Assembly: GCF_036013645.1 (NCBI RefSeq)
Contig: NZ_CP107869.1
Coordinates: forward strand, 4,836,001 to 4,900,000
Reading direction: 5' to 3'
Length of the DNA: 64,000 nucleotides
From: Streptomyces sp. NBC_00490
GTDB taxonomy: Bacteria; Actinomycetota; Actinomycetes; Streptomycetales; Streptomycetaceae
Numbering within the stretch: the first letter of the stretch is position 1; each line of letters begins with the position of its first letter. A program made the position numbers and the translations under genes. A model generated the notes under the pieces. It was not told the DNA's origin. It worked only from the letters and a program-made list of their open reading frames with translations, and did no database searches. This document shows positions 1 to 8,239 of the stretch, one piece after another.

Positions 1-219
1 CTGTCCACTCTGCGTCACCGGGACTCCTACGAATGGGGGACCTTGTGAATCGTCGGCTCACGCTACCGGGTCCCCCGAGCCCGGTGCCACGCAGCACAGG
101 ACTGGAACGGTGTCCCTGTGACCGCGGTAACAAACCGGGCCCGCATCCGCTACACAGACGCTCCTTCCGCCTCCGGAGCCTTCGTTTCCCGTGTGTTCAC
201 GCCCCCGTACCCCGGGGTT

Positions 220-1605
220 TCACGCCGCCGCCTGCAACTCCAGCCGTGCCCCGAACTCCCTTACCACGGACTCGTCCTGGAACGGCTCCAGCCGCTGCTG
301 GAAGTCCTCCAGGTAGTCGGCGCCCCGGTTGGAGCGGACGGTCTCCAGCAACTCCACGGCCTTCAGCCCGGTGTGGCAGGCCTGTTCGATCTCGCGCTGC
401 TGCACCTGCGCGGTGGCGAGCAGCACATAGCCGATGGCCCGGCGCCGCGCCTTCGTCTCGGGAAGCCCGTCCAGCGACTCCTGGGCCCGCCGTGCCGCCG
501 CCTCGGCCTGCCCGAGGTCCCGGTGGCAGTGCGCCAACTCGTCGGCGAGATAGGCCTCGTCGAAGTGCGCGATCCACGCCGGGTCGTCCCCGGAGGAAGG
601 ATCCGCCGCCTCCAGCGCGCCCACCGCCCGCCCGGACGCCAGCTGGGCCGCCCGCGCATCGCCCATCAACGCGTGCCCGCGCGCCTCGGCCGCGTGGAAC
701 ATCGCCTCCGCCCGCGGTGTCACGCGCCCCCGCGCCCCTTCCTGCGCAGCGCGCGCCAACTGGGCGATCTCGCGCGGGTTTCCGAGCTGCGCGGCGAGAT
801 GGCTCATGGACGCGGCGAGCACGTATCCGCCGTAGCCGCGGTCCCCCGCCGCCTGCGCGAGCCGCAGCGCCTGGATGTAGTACCGCTGCGCCAGCCCCGG
901 TTGGCCGGTGTCGATCGCCATGTACCCGGCGAGCTCCGTCAACCGCGCGACCGTGGCGAACAGTTCACGCCCGACGGCCTCCCGGTACGAACCGGCGAGC
1001 AGTCCGCTGACGACACTGTTGAGGTAGTGCACGACGACCGGCCGCACATGACCGCTGCCGTACTGGTGGTCGAGTTCCACGAGGGCCTGCGTCATCGCCC
1101 GCACGGCCGCCACGTCGGACTGGCCCACCCGCGGTCCCGCCTGCCGTGCCACCTGCGAGTCCGGCGAGGAGATCAGCCAGTCGCGGCTCGGTTCGACGAG
1201 CGCGGACGCGGCGACCGAGGAGCCGGACAGGAAGTCCCGGCGCCCCACGTCGCTGCGCCACAGCTCGCAGACCTGCTCGATGGCCCCCAGCACGGTCGGC
1301 GAGAACTGGAGGCCGACGCCCGACGCGAGGTTCTTGCCGTTGGCCATGCCGATCTCGTCGATCGTGACCGTACGGCCGAGTTTGCGGCCCAGCGCCTCCG
1401 CGATGATCGCCGGGGCGCGTCCCCTCGGCTGCTGCCCGCGCAGCCAACGCGCCACGGACGTCTTGTCGTAGCGCAGGTCGAGACCGTGCTCGGCGCCGCA
1501 CATGTTGACCCGGCGGGCCAGCCCGGCGTTCGAGCAACCCGCTTCCTGGATGAGCGCCTGCAACCGTTCGTTCGGCTGCCGCGCGACGAGAGGCCTTGCG
1601 GCCAT
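220..1605 (-). CDS. HTH/TPR regulator, NsdA-like family
   Basis: A cytoplasmic regulator of 461 residues. The N-terminal 60 residues form an Xre-like helix-turn-helix (NERLQALIQEAG, then SVARWLRG as recognition region). Residues about 150-445 are alanine- and leucine-rich paired helices of tetratricopeptide type, likely a protein- or peptide-sensing platform. This architecture is that of the Streptomyces NsdA-like family, where one member negatively affects sporulation and antibiotic production; carrying that role over is inference. The ATG at 1605 is preceded by a CAGGGGG ribosome site. It stands alone and diverges from the primase/polymerase-like gene. The specific target is unknown. Confidence 0.85.
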   Translation of the reverse strand: MAARPLVARQPNERLQALIQEAGCSNAGLARRVNMCGAEHGLDLRYDKTSVARWLRGQQPRGRAPAIIAEALGRKLGRTVTIDEIGMANGKNLASGVGLQFSPTVLGAIEQVCELWRSDVGRRDFLSGSSVAASALVEPSRDWLISSPDSQVARQAGPRVGQSDVAAVRAMTQALVELDHQYGSGHVRPVVVHYLNSVVSGLLAGSYREAVGRELFATVARLTELAGYMAIDTGQPGLAQRYYIQALRLAQAAGDRGYGGYVLAASMSHLAAQLGNPREIAQLARAAQEGARGRVTPRAEAMFHAAEARGHALMGDARAAQLASGRAVGALEAADPSSGDDPAWIAHFDEAYLADELAHCHRDLGQAEAAARRAQESLDGLPETKARRRAIGYVLLATAQVQQREIEQACHTGLKAVELLETVRSNRGADYLEDFQQRLEPFQDESVVREFGARLELQAAA

Positions 1606-1870
1606 GGCGTACCCCCTGGGAACAACCCCTAGAGCGAAAAGATCCGGCCGTGAAGATCAATGCCCCGCGGACATACGGAAAATGCGAGGGATGTGAGGAT
1701 TGCCGGGGTAAAGGACGGAAGCCACCCCGCATGTGGTTACCCACCTCCCCCCGCAGTTCCTCCCGCGCGCCCCCACACATGCATCCATGCGCCCCAGATG
1801 CGGAATCGATGCGCTGCCCCCGCGCGCGCTACGGCCGTAACCCGAGGTGGGCGCGGGAGTTGTGTTGGGC

Positions 1871-2524
1871 GTGGAAGAGACGATCGCGAGCACCGAAGCC
1901 GCCCAGATTCCGAAGCAGCGCGGGGAATCGCTGCTGGAGACCGCCGTACGCTACGCCGAGGAGCGCCACTGGGACGTGTTCCCCGGCACCTGGCTGGAAG
2001 CCGTCGACGGGGTGCAGCACTGCTCCTGCGGCGACGCGGCGTGCGCCGCTCCCGGCGCGCACCCCTCGCGGGAGGACTGGGCGACGCAGGCCACGGGCAG
2101 TGCGACCGTCGCGCGCCGGTTGTGGTCGAAGCAGCCGCTCGCGTCGATCCTGCTGCCGACCGGGCGGACCTTCGACGCGATCTCCGTCCCGGAGACCGCC
2201 GGGTTCCTGGCGTTGGCGCGGATGGAGCGGATGGAGCTGACGCTGGGGCCGGTGACCTTGTCGCCGGATCGCCGGATGCACTTCCTCGTACTGCCGGGTG
2301 CTTCGGTGAAGGTGCCGGACCTGGTGCGCAAGCTCGGCTGGACGCCCTCGTCCCTCGATCTGGTCGCGCTGGGCGAGGGCGCGTACGTGGCGGCGCCCCC
2401 CACGCGGTACGGATCCAGCGGGGCCGTGCAGTGGGCGTGCAGGCCCACGCCCGCCAACAGGTGGCTGCCGGACGCCGAGGAGTTGATCTCTCCGCTCGCC
2501 TACGCGTGCGGGCGGGACCGCTGA
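1871..2524 (+). CDS. Bifunctional DNA primase/polymerase N-terminal domain protein
   Basis: A protein of about 217 residues resembling the short Streptomyces proteins assigned to the primase/polymerase (prim-pol) N-terminal domain. It opens with a helix (ESLLETAVRYAEERHWDVFPG), followed by a Cys-rich stretch (CSCGDAACAAPGAHP) typical of that domain's start. There is no helicase or C-terminal primase part, so a real replication role is unproven; such stand-alone copies are common in actinobacteria. GTG codons exist at 1847, 1862 and 1871; GGAG at 1856-1859 best serves 1871, giving MEETIAS. It sits 29 bp before the ABC transporter pair, which appears to have its own promoter. Confidence 0.75.
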   Translation: MEETIASTEAAQIPKQRGESLLETAVRYAEERHWDVFPGTWLEAVDGVQHCSCGDAACAAPGAHPSREDWATQATGSATVARRLWSKQPLASILLPTGRTFDAISVPETAGFLALARMERMELTLGPVTLSPDRRMHFLVLPGASVKVPDLVRKLGWTPSSLDLVALGEGAYVAAPPTRYGSSGAVQWACRPTPANRWLPDAEELISPLAYACGRDR

Positions 2525-2541
2525 AAGGTCACCGCGCCCCT

Positions 2542-2547
2542 TAGGTT
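2542..2547 (+). promoter_or_regulatory. -10 element for the ABC ATPase gene (leaderless start)
   Basis: TAGGTT lies six nucleotides before the ATG at 2554, with no Shine-Dalgarno in between. This places the transcription start at or next to the start codon and predicts a leaderless mRNA. Confidence 0.45.
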
Positions 2548-2553
2548 GGCTCC

Positions 2554-3327
2554 ATGACGTCGGCTGTGAGTGTGCGTGGGCTCTGGAAGCGGTTCGGCCA
2601 GCAGGTCGCCGTTGCCGGGATCGATCTGGAGTTGCCCGCCGGGAAGTTCATCGGGCTCGTCGGACCCAACGGGGCCGGGAAGACCACCACCCTCTCCATG
2701 ATCACCGGGCTGTTGCGGCCCGACCAGGGCTCCGTCGAGGTCGTCGGGCACGACGTCTGGCGCGATCCCGTCGAGGTGAAGGCCCGGATCGGCGTCCTCC
2801 CCGAGGGGCTGCGCCTCTTCGAACGCCTCTCCGGGCGGGAACTGCTCGCCTACTCCGGGCGGTTGCGCGGACTGCCCGGCGCCGAGGTCGACAAGCGGGC
2901 CACCCAGCTCCTCGACGTCCTCGACCTGGCGGGCGCGCAGCACAAACTGGTCGTCGACTACTCGACCGGGATGCGCAAGAAGATCGGGCTCGCGGCAGCC
3001 CTGCTCCACAACCCCGAAGTGCTGTTCCTGGACGAGCCGTTCGAGGGCGTCGACCCGGTGTCCGCGCAGACCATCCGCGGGGTGCTGGAGCGGTACACGG
3101 CGTCGGGCGCGACCGTCGTCTTCTCCTCCCACGTCATGGAGCTCGTCGAGTCGTTGTGCGACTGGGTGGCCGTCATGGCCGCGGGACGCATCCGGGCACA
3201 CGGCCCCCTCGCCGACGTACGCGGCGCCGCGCCCTCGCTCCAACAGGCCTTCCTGGAGCTCGTCGGGGCGGGCGGGCGGAACACCGGGTCCGATCTCGAC
3301 TGGCTGGGCGGCGGGGCGGCACGATGA
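2554..3327 (+). CDS. ABC transporter ATP-binding protein
   Basis: A 257-residue nucleotide-binding subunit. Visible motifs are Walker [10 protein letters not shown] (residues 37-45), a degenerate signature YSTGM (136-140), Walker B LFLDEP (about 158-163) and a switch-histidine region (VVFSSHVMELVE). It closely resembles the ATPases of ABC-2 type exporters. Its stop overlaps the permease start by four bases (ATGA), so the two are translationally coupled and should form one exporter. Substrate unknown. The upstream -10 suggests leaderless transcription. Confidence 0.9.
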   Translation: MTSAVSVRGLWKRFGQQVAVAGIDLELPAGKFIGLVGPNGAGKTTTLSMITGLLRPDQGSVEVVGHDVWRDPVEVKARIGVLPEGLRLFERLSGRELLAYSGRLRGLPGAEVDKRATQLLDVLDLAGAQHKLVVDYSTGMRKKIGLAAALLHNPEVLFLDEPFEGVDPVSAQTIRGVLERYTASGATVVFSSHVMELVESLCDWVAVMAAGRIRAHGPLADVRGAAPSLQQAFLELVGAGGRNTGSDLDWLGGGAAR

Positions 3328-4916
3328 GCGCCGACGTCACCGCCGTCGTCGTACGGCTGAAGCTGTCACTGCTGCGGAACGGGCTGAAGCAGTCCGGCGG
3401 GCGGCGGGCCGCGTACATCGCGTCGGCGGTCGTCACCCTGCTGTTCGCCGCGCTCCAGCTCCTCGGGCTGATCGCCCTGCGCGGCAACGAGCACGCCGTG
3501 TCCGTCGTCGTGCTGCTGGTGGCGGTACTGGCGCTGGGGTGGGCGGTGATGCCGCTCTTCTTTCCCAGCGGCGACGAGACGCTCGACCCGACGCGCCTGG
3601 TGATGCTCCCGCTGCGACCCCGGCCACTGGTGCGGGCACTCCTCGCGGCCTCGCTGGTGGGGATCGGGCCGCTGTTCACCCTCTGCCTGCTCGTCGGGTC
3701 CGCGATCTCGGTGGCGCACGGCGGACTCGCGTACGCCGTCGGCGTCGTCGCGGTCGTGCTGGCGCTGTTGGTGTGCGTGGCACTCGCGCGGGCCGTCGCC
3801 GCCGCCAACGTCCGGCTGCTGACCAGCCGTAAGGGCCGGGATCTGGCCGTACTGAGCGGGCTGGTCATCGCGATCGGGGCGCAGCTCGTCAACTTCGGCG
3901 CGCAGCGGCTGGGTTCGAGCGGGCTCGCGGAGCTCGATCCGGCGGGCGAGGTGTTGCGGTGGGTGCCGCCGGCTTCCGCGATCGGGGCGGTGGAGTCGGT
4001 GAGCGAGGGCTCCTACGGGACCGCGGTCGTCCAACTCGCGCTGAGCGCGGGGGCGCTGGCGGGCCTGATCGCCCTATGGGCCCGGCATCTGACCCGGCTG
4101 ATGACCGCCCCCGACGGTTCCACGCTGCAGTCCGGCGGCGAGTCGGCCGCGCGTGAGCGGACGTCGACCGGGCTCGGGCGGCTGCTGCCCGCCGGGCGGA
4201 CGGGGACGGTCGTGGAGCGCAGCCTGCGGTACATCTGGCGCGACCCGAAGACCAAGGCGGCGTGGGTGACCTCGCTCGCGATCGGCCTGATCGTGCCCGT
4301 GTTCAACGCGTTGCAGGGCACCGGATCGATCTACTTCGCCTGTTTCGCCGCGGGGATGCTCGGCATCCAGATGTACAACCAGTTCGGCCAGGACACCTCC
4401 GCGTTCTGGATCGTCGCCCTGACCATTTCCTCGACCCGGGACGCCTACGTCGAGCTGCGCGGCCGTGCACTGGCCCTGCTGCTGATCACCCTGCCGTACG
4501 CCACCCTGGTGACCGTCCTGACCACGGCGCTGCTCGGTGACTGGGCGCGACTGCCCGAGGCGCTCGGCCTGTCCTTCGCCCTGCTCGGCGCGATGCTGGC
4601 CACGGGTGCGTGGGCCTCCGCCCGCTTCCCGTACTCCATCCCGCAGGAGGGCTACAAGAACGTGGCCCCCGGCCAGGCCGGACTCGCCTGGATCTCGATC
4701 TTCGGCGGCATGGTGGGCGCGGCCCTGCTGTGCGCCCCGGTCATCGTCCTGACGATCTGGCTGAACGTCAGCGCGAACGGCGACGACTGGACCTGGCTGC
4801 TGCTCCCGGTGGGGGCGGCGTACGGGGCGGGCCTCACCCTGCTGGGCCTTCGCCTGGCGGCCCCGAGGACGGCGGCACGGCTCCCGGAGATCCTGGCGGC
4901 GGTGAGCAAGGGCTGA
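3324..4916 (+). CDS. ABC-2 type exporter permease subunit
   Basis: A polytopic membrane protein of 530 residues with about ten to twelve hydrophobic segments. The first runs from AAYIASAVVTLLFAALQLLG; several more cluster at about 125-190 and in the C-terminal third. The start is the ATG at 3324, in the ATGA overlap with the ATPase; a longer reading frame upstream is an artefact over the ATPase gene. A central hydrophilic loop (about 270-320) separates two membrane halves, giving a fused-permease appearance. With the preceding ATPase it makes a complete exporter. The substrate is not deducible. Confidence 0.85.
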   Translation: MSADVTAVVVRLKLSLLRNGLKQSGGRRAAYIASAVVTLLFAALQLLGLIALRGNEHAVSVVVLLVAVLALGWAVMPLFFPSGDETLDPTRLVMLPLRPRPLVRALLAASLVGIGPLFTLCLLVGSAISVAHGGLAYAVGVVAVVLALLVCVALARAVAAANVRLLTSRKGRDLAVLSGLVIAIGAQLVNFGAQRLGSSGLAELDPAGEVLRWVPPASAIGAVESVSEGSYGTAVVQLALSAGALAGLIALWARHLTRLMTAPDGSTLQSGGESAARERTSTGLGRLLPAGRTGTVVERSLRYIWRDPKTKAAWVTSLAIGLIVPVFNALQGTGSIYFACFAAGMLGIQMYNQFGQDTSAFWIVALTISSTRDAYVELRGRALALLLITLPYATLVTVLTTALLGDWARLPEALGLSFALLGAMLATGAWASARFPYSIPQEGYKNVAPGQAGLAWISIFGGMVGAALLCAPVIVLTIWLNVSANGDDWTWLLLPVGAAYGAGLTLLGLRLAAPRTAARLPEILAAVSKG

Positions 4917-4933
4917 AGCGCTGTTCCGGCGGT

Positions 4934-5010
4934 CCCTCAGGGGCGCGGGGAACCGCGCGACAAGCCACGAACTGCCCGCACCCGCCGACGGCGACAGCCC
5001 CCCGAGTTCC
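4934..5010. repeat. Streptomyces intergenic repeat, copy 1
   Basis: The sequence starts CCTCAGGGGCGCGGGGAACC and continues with GCGCGACAAGCC and a C-rich tail. Its core recurs at 45921-45960 in the same orientation, and in inverted orientation with an internal insertion at 20495-20549 and 53338-53402. It fills the gap between the convergent ABC permease and hydrolase genes and may act as a terminator. Confidence 0.6.
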
Positions 5011-5020
5011 TAGGCGCTCA

Positions 5021-5962
5021 TCACCCCGTCAGCCCGTCGATGAACGGCTCGATCGCCGCGCGCCACGCATCCGGCTGGTCGTAATGAACAAGATGCCCCG
5101 CGTCAGCGACCTCCGCGTACTCCCCCCGCGGCAGCACCCGCACCATCTCCTGTGCCTCCGCCCGCCCCAACTCCCCGTCGAGCCCCCGAACGACCAACGC
5201 GGGGCACCGCACCTGCGCCAGCTCCTCCCAGTGCGCGTCGAACACCCACGGCTCCCGGGACTTCAGCATCTGCTCGTGCTCGAACACCGGCCGCCACCCG
5301 TCCGGTGACTCGGCCATCACCTCGGCGTAGAACTCCCCCCGCGCCGGATTGGGCCGCTCCACCCACGGATCGTCCTCCCCGAACCACTTGCGTACGTCGG
5401 CGAGGGTGGCGAAGGGGACGGGCCAGGCCTTGAACCAGTCCGCCCACTCCCGCTGCGAGGCCGCGCCGAGCGCGGAGGCCCGCATGTCGCAGATGATCAC
5501 TCCGGACACCAGGTCCGGCCGTTTCGCGGCGAGCTGCCAGGCGGTCAGCGCGCCCATGGCGTGGCCGATGAGGACGGCGGGGCCGAGGCCGAGCTGTTCG
5601 AGGGCCGCTTCGGCGTCCTCGACGTAGGCCTCGCGGGTGAAGGCGGCGTGCGGGGGCTTGTCGCTGCGGCCGTGGCCGCGCTGGTCGAGGGCGACGGCCC
5701 GGTGGCGTTCGGAGAGCCAGCGGGCGGTGGAGGCCCAGTGGGAGGCGCGGCCCATGAGGCCGTGCAGTAAGAGCACGCCGGGCGATGGGTCCAGGGCGCC
5801 TTGTACGGTCCGCTGACCGACGTGCCGCCCGGCTGTCTCACCGTTCTCCCGGAGGCCGTGCTCCGTCGCGTCCCTCGCCGGGTCGGGCTTGGGAGGGTCG
5901 CCGAACTCCCAGGCCGCGAGACGTACGCCGCCCGCCCCGGTCACGTCGATGCGCCGCGCCAT
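5021..5962 (-). CDS. Alpha/beta hydrolase-fold protein with Ala at the nucleophile
   Basis: A 313-residue alpha/beta hydrolase. Oxyanion-loop motif HGLMG follows strand three (VLLLHG). The catalytic histidine is visible in DAGHLVHYDQPD (His about 290), and an acid is possible in VVRGLDGE. The nucleophile elbow reads G-H-A-M-G, so residue 135 is Ala (codon GCC at 5558-5560) where hydrolases normally have Ser, Asp or Cys. One T-to-G change from TCC would produce it. The protein may be a non-hydrolytic relative, a recent inactivated allele, or a sequencing error. The start at ATG 5962 (MARRIDV) was chosen over a longer low-complexity upstream frame. Confidence 0.85.
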   Translation of the reverse strand: MARRIDVTGAGGVRLAAWEFGDPPKPDPARDATEHGLRENGETAGRHVGQRTVQGALDPSPGVLLLHGLMGRASHWASTARWLSERHRAVALDQRGHGRSDKPPHAAFTREAYVEDAEAALEQLGLGPAVLIGHAMGALTAWQLAAKRPDLVSGVIICDMRASALGAASQREWADWFKAWPVPFATLADVRKWFGEDDPWVERPNPARGEFYAEVMAESPDGWRPVFEHEQMLKSREPWVFDAHWEELAQVRCPALVVRGLDGELGRAEAQEMVRVLPRGEYAEVADAGHLVHYDQPDAWRAAIEPFIDGLTG

Positions 5963-6247
5963 TGGTCCTGGCACCCCCCTCAACGGGTTCGTCGAAGTCC
6001 GTTCCGGCACCGCACCCCGAAGGACGCCGAGCCGGCCGGTCCTGTGAACCGTGTGCTGCCTGCCCCTGCCTGACGTGCCTGCTGTCGTGCCGCCCCCTCC
6101 CTGAAGCGCACGTTCCGCCCGACGTGTCACCCGAAGGCTATCGAAAGCCCATTCGAGAATGCGGTTTCCGCTGACAACACCCCTCGTTTGAGTGACCTTG
6201 CTCAAGGATTGATCGTCGCCGCCGAGGGGAGATCTTCAGCGGGAGGC

Positions 6248-6306
6248 GGACCGGTCGGGGAAACCGGTCCGAGGGGATTGACCCTGGGAGCTCGGGGCTC
6301 CGGGTC
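6248..6306. other. Two stem-loops in the dmdR1-hydrolase gap
   Basis: The gap 5963-6537 holds no convincing gene. GGACCGGT (6248-6255) pairs with ACCGGTCC (6263-6270). A second stem joins GACCC (6280-6284) to GGGTC (6302-6306) with an inner GGAGC/GCTCC. A third, much stronger hairpin follows at 6323. TTGAG/CTCAA at 6187-6204 forms an additional inverted repeat. The series could be the body of a small RNA or the dmdR1 3' region; this is not resolved. Confidence 0.4.
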
Positions 6307-6322
6307 AGCACAGGGGAGGACA

Positions 6323-6350
6323 GGCCCCGGCGCCACACGGCGCCGGGGCC
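6323..6350. terminator. Perfect 12-bp terminator-like hairpin
   Basis: GGCCCCGGCGCC (6323-6334) pairs perfectly with GGCGCCGGGGCC (6339-6350) around an ACAC loop. There is no U-tract, as usual for Streptomyces. It lies downstream of dmdR1 (minus strand) and could also terminate plus-strand RNA. Confidence 0.7.
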
Positions 6351-6393
6351 CTCCACACGTCTGCGGCGCATCCTCCCCGCCCCCTCAGGTCAT

Positions 6394-7305
6394 ATGCCTC
6401 ACGCGACAGCCTTGCACGCGGGGCGTCCGAGCGCTGCGATTCGGCACAGTGAATCTTGGAATCGACGAGATCATCGGGATACCGCAACTGCCTCTGCTGT
6501 CCCGGCAGTTGAACACTCGACAGCAGGCGTACGACAGTCAGCGCTTGGCGACGAACACATGCGACGCGACGTCCGACTCCAACTCGGCCGCCTCACCCCC
6601 GCTGCCCACCAGCACCCCGCCGGCCGACTCCGTCACGCTCACCACCGAACCGGGCTGCACGCCCGCCCGGCGCAGCGTGTACATCAGCTGCGCGTCCGTC
6701 TGGATCGGCTCGCCGATACGCCGGACGACGACCGTCTTGCCCTCCTGGCCCGGGTCCAGGTCGGCCAGCGACACCATGCCCTCGTCCAGGAACGGGTCGG
6801 CACTGTCCTTCTCGCCGAGCTCCTCCAGACCGGGGATGGGGTTGCCGTACGGCGACTCGGTGGGGTGGCGCAGCAGCTCGAGCACCCGCCGCTCCACGGC
6901 CTCGCTCATCACGTGCTCCCAGCGACACGCCTCGGCGTGCACCTGCTCCCACTCCAGCCCGATGACGTCGACGAGCAGACACTCCGCCAGCCGGTGCTTG
7001 CGCATCACGCGCGTCGCCAGCCGGCGCCCCTCGTCGGTCAGCTCCAGGTGCCGGTCGCTCGCCACGGACACCAGCCCGTCGCGCTCCATCCGCGCCACCG
7101 TCTGGCTGACGGTCGGCCCGCTCTGGTCGAGCCGCTCGGCGATCCGGGCGCGCATGGGGACCACACCTTCCTCCTCCAGCTCGAGGATGGTGCGGAGATA
7201 CATCTCCGTGGTGTCGATCAGTCCGGACATACGTGCCCCTCGATGAGATCTGCCGGAAGCGCAACGACTTCGCGGCGTGTGCGCTGGCCCTGGCCTCAAT
7301 TCTGA
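6394..7305 (+). other. Open frame antiparallel to dmdR1 (possible adm counterpart)
   Basis: A 303-codon frame runs fully antisense across dmdR1. Such frames usually are shadows in GC-rich DNA, and this one is rich in His, Arg and Gln, as expected of a shadow. It is listed only because an antiparallel gene called adm has been reported on the opposite strand of dmdR1 in S. coelicolor. No ribosome site or promoter convincingly supports this frame, and I cannot say which start would apply. Confidence 0.2.
6538..7230 (-). CDS. dmdR1: Iron-dependent repressor, DtxR family (DmdR1-like)
   Basis: A 230-residue Fe(II)-activated transcriptional repressor of siderophore and iron-uptake genes. It has an N-terminal winged helix (MYLRTILELEEEG onward), a dimerisation/metal domain and a C-terminal SH3-like domain with an Ala/Glu-rich tail. 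All metal ligands known in DtxR are present at the expected numbers: Met10, His79, Glu83, His98, Cys102, Glu105 and His106. Length and sequence match Streptomyces DmdR1. The ATG at 7230 was chosen; longer frames upstream run into the divergent promoter region. It is transcribed away from the SIS-domain gene. I saw no full 19-bp iron box in its own upstream region. Confidence 0.92.
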   Translation of the reverse strand: MSGLIDTTEMYLRTILELEEEGVVPMRARIAERLDQSGPTVSQTVARMERDGLVSVASDRHLELTDEGRRLATRVMRKHRLAECLLVDVIGLEWEQVHAEACRWEHVMSEAVERRVLELLRHPTESPYGNPIPGLEELGEKDSADPFLDEGMVSLADLDPGQEGKTVVVRRIGEPIQTDAQLMYTLRRAGVQPGSVVSVTESAGGVLVGSGGEAAELESDVASHVFVAKR

Positions 7306-7393
7306 CGCATAGCACTGACAACCGTGCCGCGCCGGTGAAACGAGCTGGTTTCGCCAGCGATCCGAGGCACCGCCACGGCTGGGCCCCGCCGTA

Positions 7394-7423
7394 TTGACAC
7401 CGCACTGGTCCAGACCGCACGGT
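7394..7423 (+). promoter_or_regulatory. Possible promoter of the SIS-domain gene
   Basis: A perfect TTGACA (7394-7399) is followed after 18 nt by CACGGT, a weak -10. This sits in the 226-bp gap between dmdR1 and the SIS gene. Only the -35 is convincing. Confidence 0.35.
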
Positions 7424-7456
7424 GATCCGCGACACAGCCGACCCGAAGGGGCCCGT

Positions 7457-8212
7457 ATGAGCGACGGCACGCCCGCCGACCGGTTCTTCGACGCTGCGAT
7501 CGGCCTGCTGCAGCGGGTCCGCGAGGAGGAGGCCGAGCACATCGACGCGGCCGGGGCACTCCTCGCCGACACCGTCGCCGCCGGCGGCAGGCTGTTCGCC
7601 TTCGGCGCCGGACACTCCTCGCTCGCCGCGCAGGACGTCGTCTACCGCGCCGGCGGACTCGCGCTGATGAACCTGCTCACCGTCCCCGGTGTCGTCGGCG
7701 TCGACGTCATGCCCGCCACGCTCGGCTCCGCCCTGGAGCGCGTCGACGGCCTCGCGACCGCCGTCCTCGACTCCTCCCCGCTCCGCGCGGGCGACACCCT
7801 CGTGATCATCTCCCTCTCCGGCCGCAACGCCCTCCCCGTCGAGATGGCGATGAGCGCACGCGCGCGTGGCGTGAAGGTCATCGGCGTGACGTCGGTGGCG
7901 TACGCCTCGGAGACGACCCCCCGCCATTCCTCCGGCACCTACCTCAAGGACCACTGCGACGTCGTCCTCGACTCCAAGATCGCCATCGGCGACGCGGAAC
8001 TCACCCTCGACACCGTCCCCGCCCCCTTCGCCCCCGCCTCCACGGTCGTCACCTCGGCCCTCCTCCAGGCCACCGTGGCGACGGCGGCGGCCGACCTGGC
8101 GGCACGCGGCATCGAGCCCCCGATGCTGCGGTCGGGGAACGTGGACGGGGGGCTGGCGTGGAACGCGCGGGTGTTCGAGGAGTACGGGGACCGGATCTTC
8201 TACCGGCACTAG
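7457..8212 (+). CDS. SIS-domain (sugar isomerase) protein
   Basis: A 251-residue protein built around one SIS fold that binds phosphosugars. Key stretches are the glycine/serine-rich loop FAFGAGHSSLAAQD (about 48-61) and VIISLSGRNALPVEMAMSAR (about 119-138), the second phosphosugar-binding loop. Related Streptomyces proteins are annotated as sugar isomerase-domain proteins, possibly acting on N-acetyl-hexosamine or N-acetylmuramate phosphates; the exact substrate is unknown. The start ATG at 7457 follows GAAGGGG. It diverges from dmdR1 and ends at a hairpin shared with the convergent PAS gene. Confidence 0.85.
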   Translation: MSDGTPADRFFDAAIGLLQRVREEEAEHIDAAGALLADTVAAGGRLFAFGAGHSSLAAQDVVYRAGGLALMNLLTVPGVVGVDVMPATLGSALERVDGLATAVLDSSPLRAGDTLVIISLSGRNALPVEMAMSARARGVKVIGVTSVAYASETTPRHSSGTYLKDHCDVVLDSKIAIGDAELTLDTVPAPFAPASTVVTSALLQATVATAAADLAARGIEPPMLRSGNVDGGLAWNARVFEEYGDRIFYRH

Positions 8213-8214
8213 CG

Positions 8215-8239
8215 GGTGACGGGAGGACGGCCCGTCACC
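8215..8239. terminator. Bidirectional terminator between SIS and PAS genes
   Basis: GGTGACGGG (8215-8223) pairs perfectly with CCCGTCACC (8231-8239) around a seven-base loop. It fills the whole 27-bp gap between two convergent genes and can serve both. Confidence 0.8.

Noticed and set aside
2539..2555. TTAGGTTGG before the ABC gene resembling an iron-box half
   Set aside because: It lacks the second half and serves as a -10 element.
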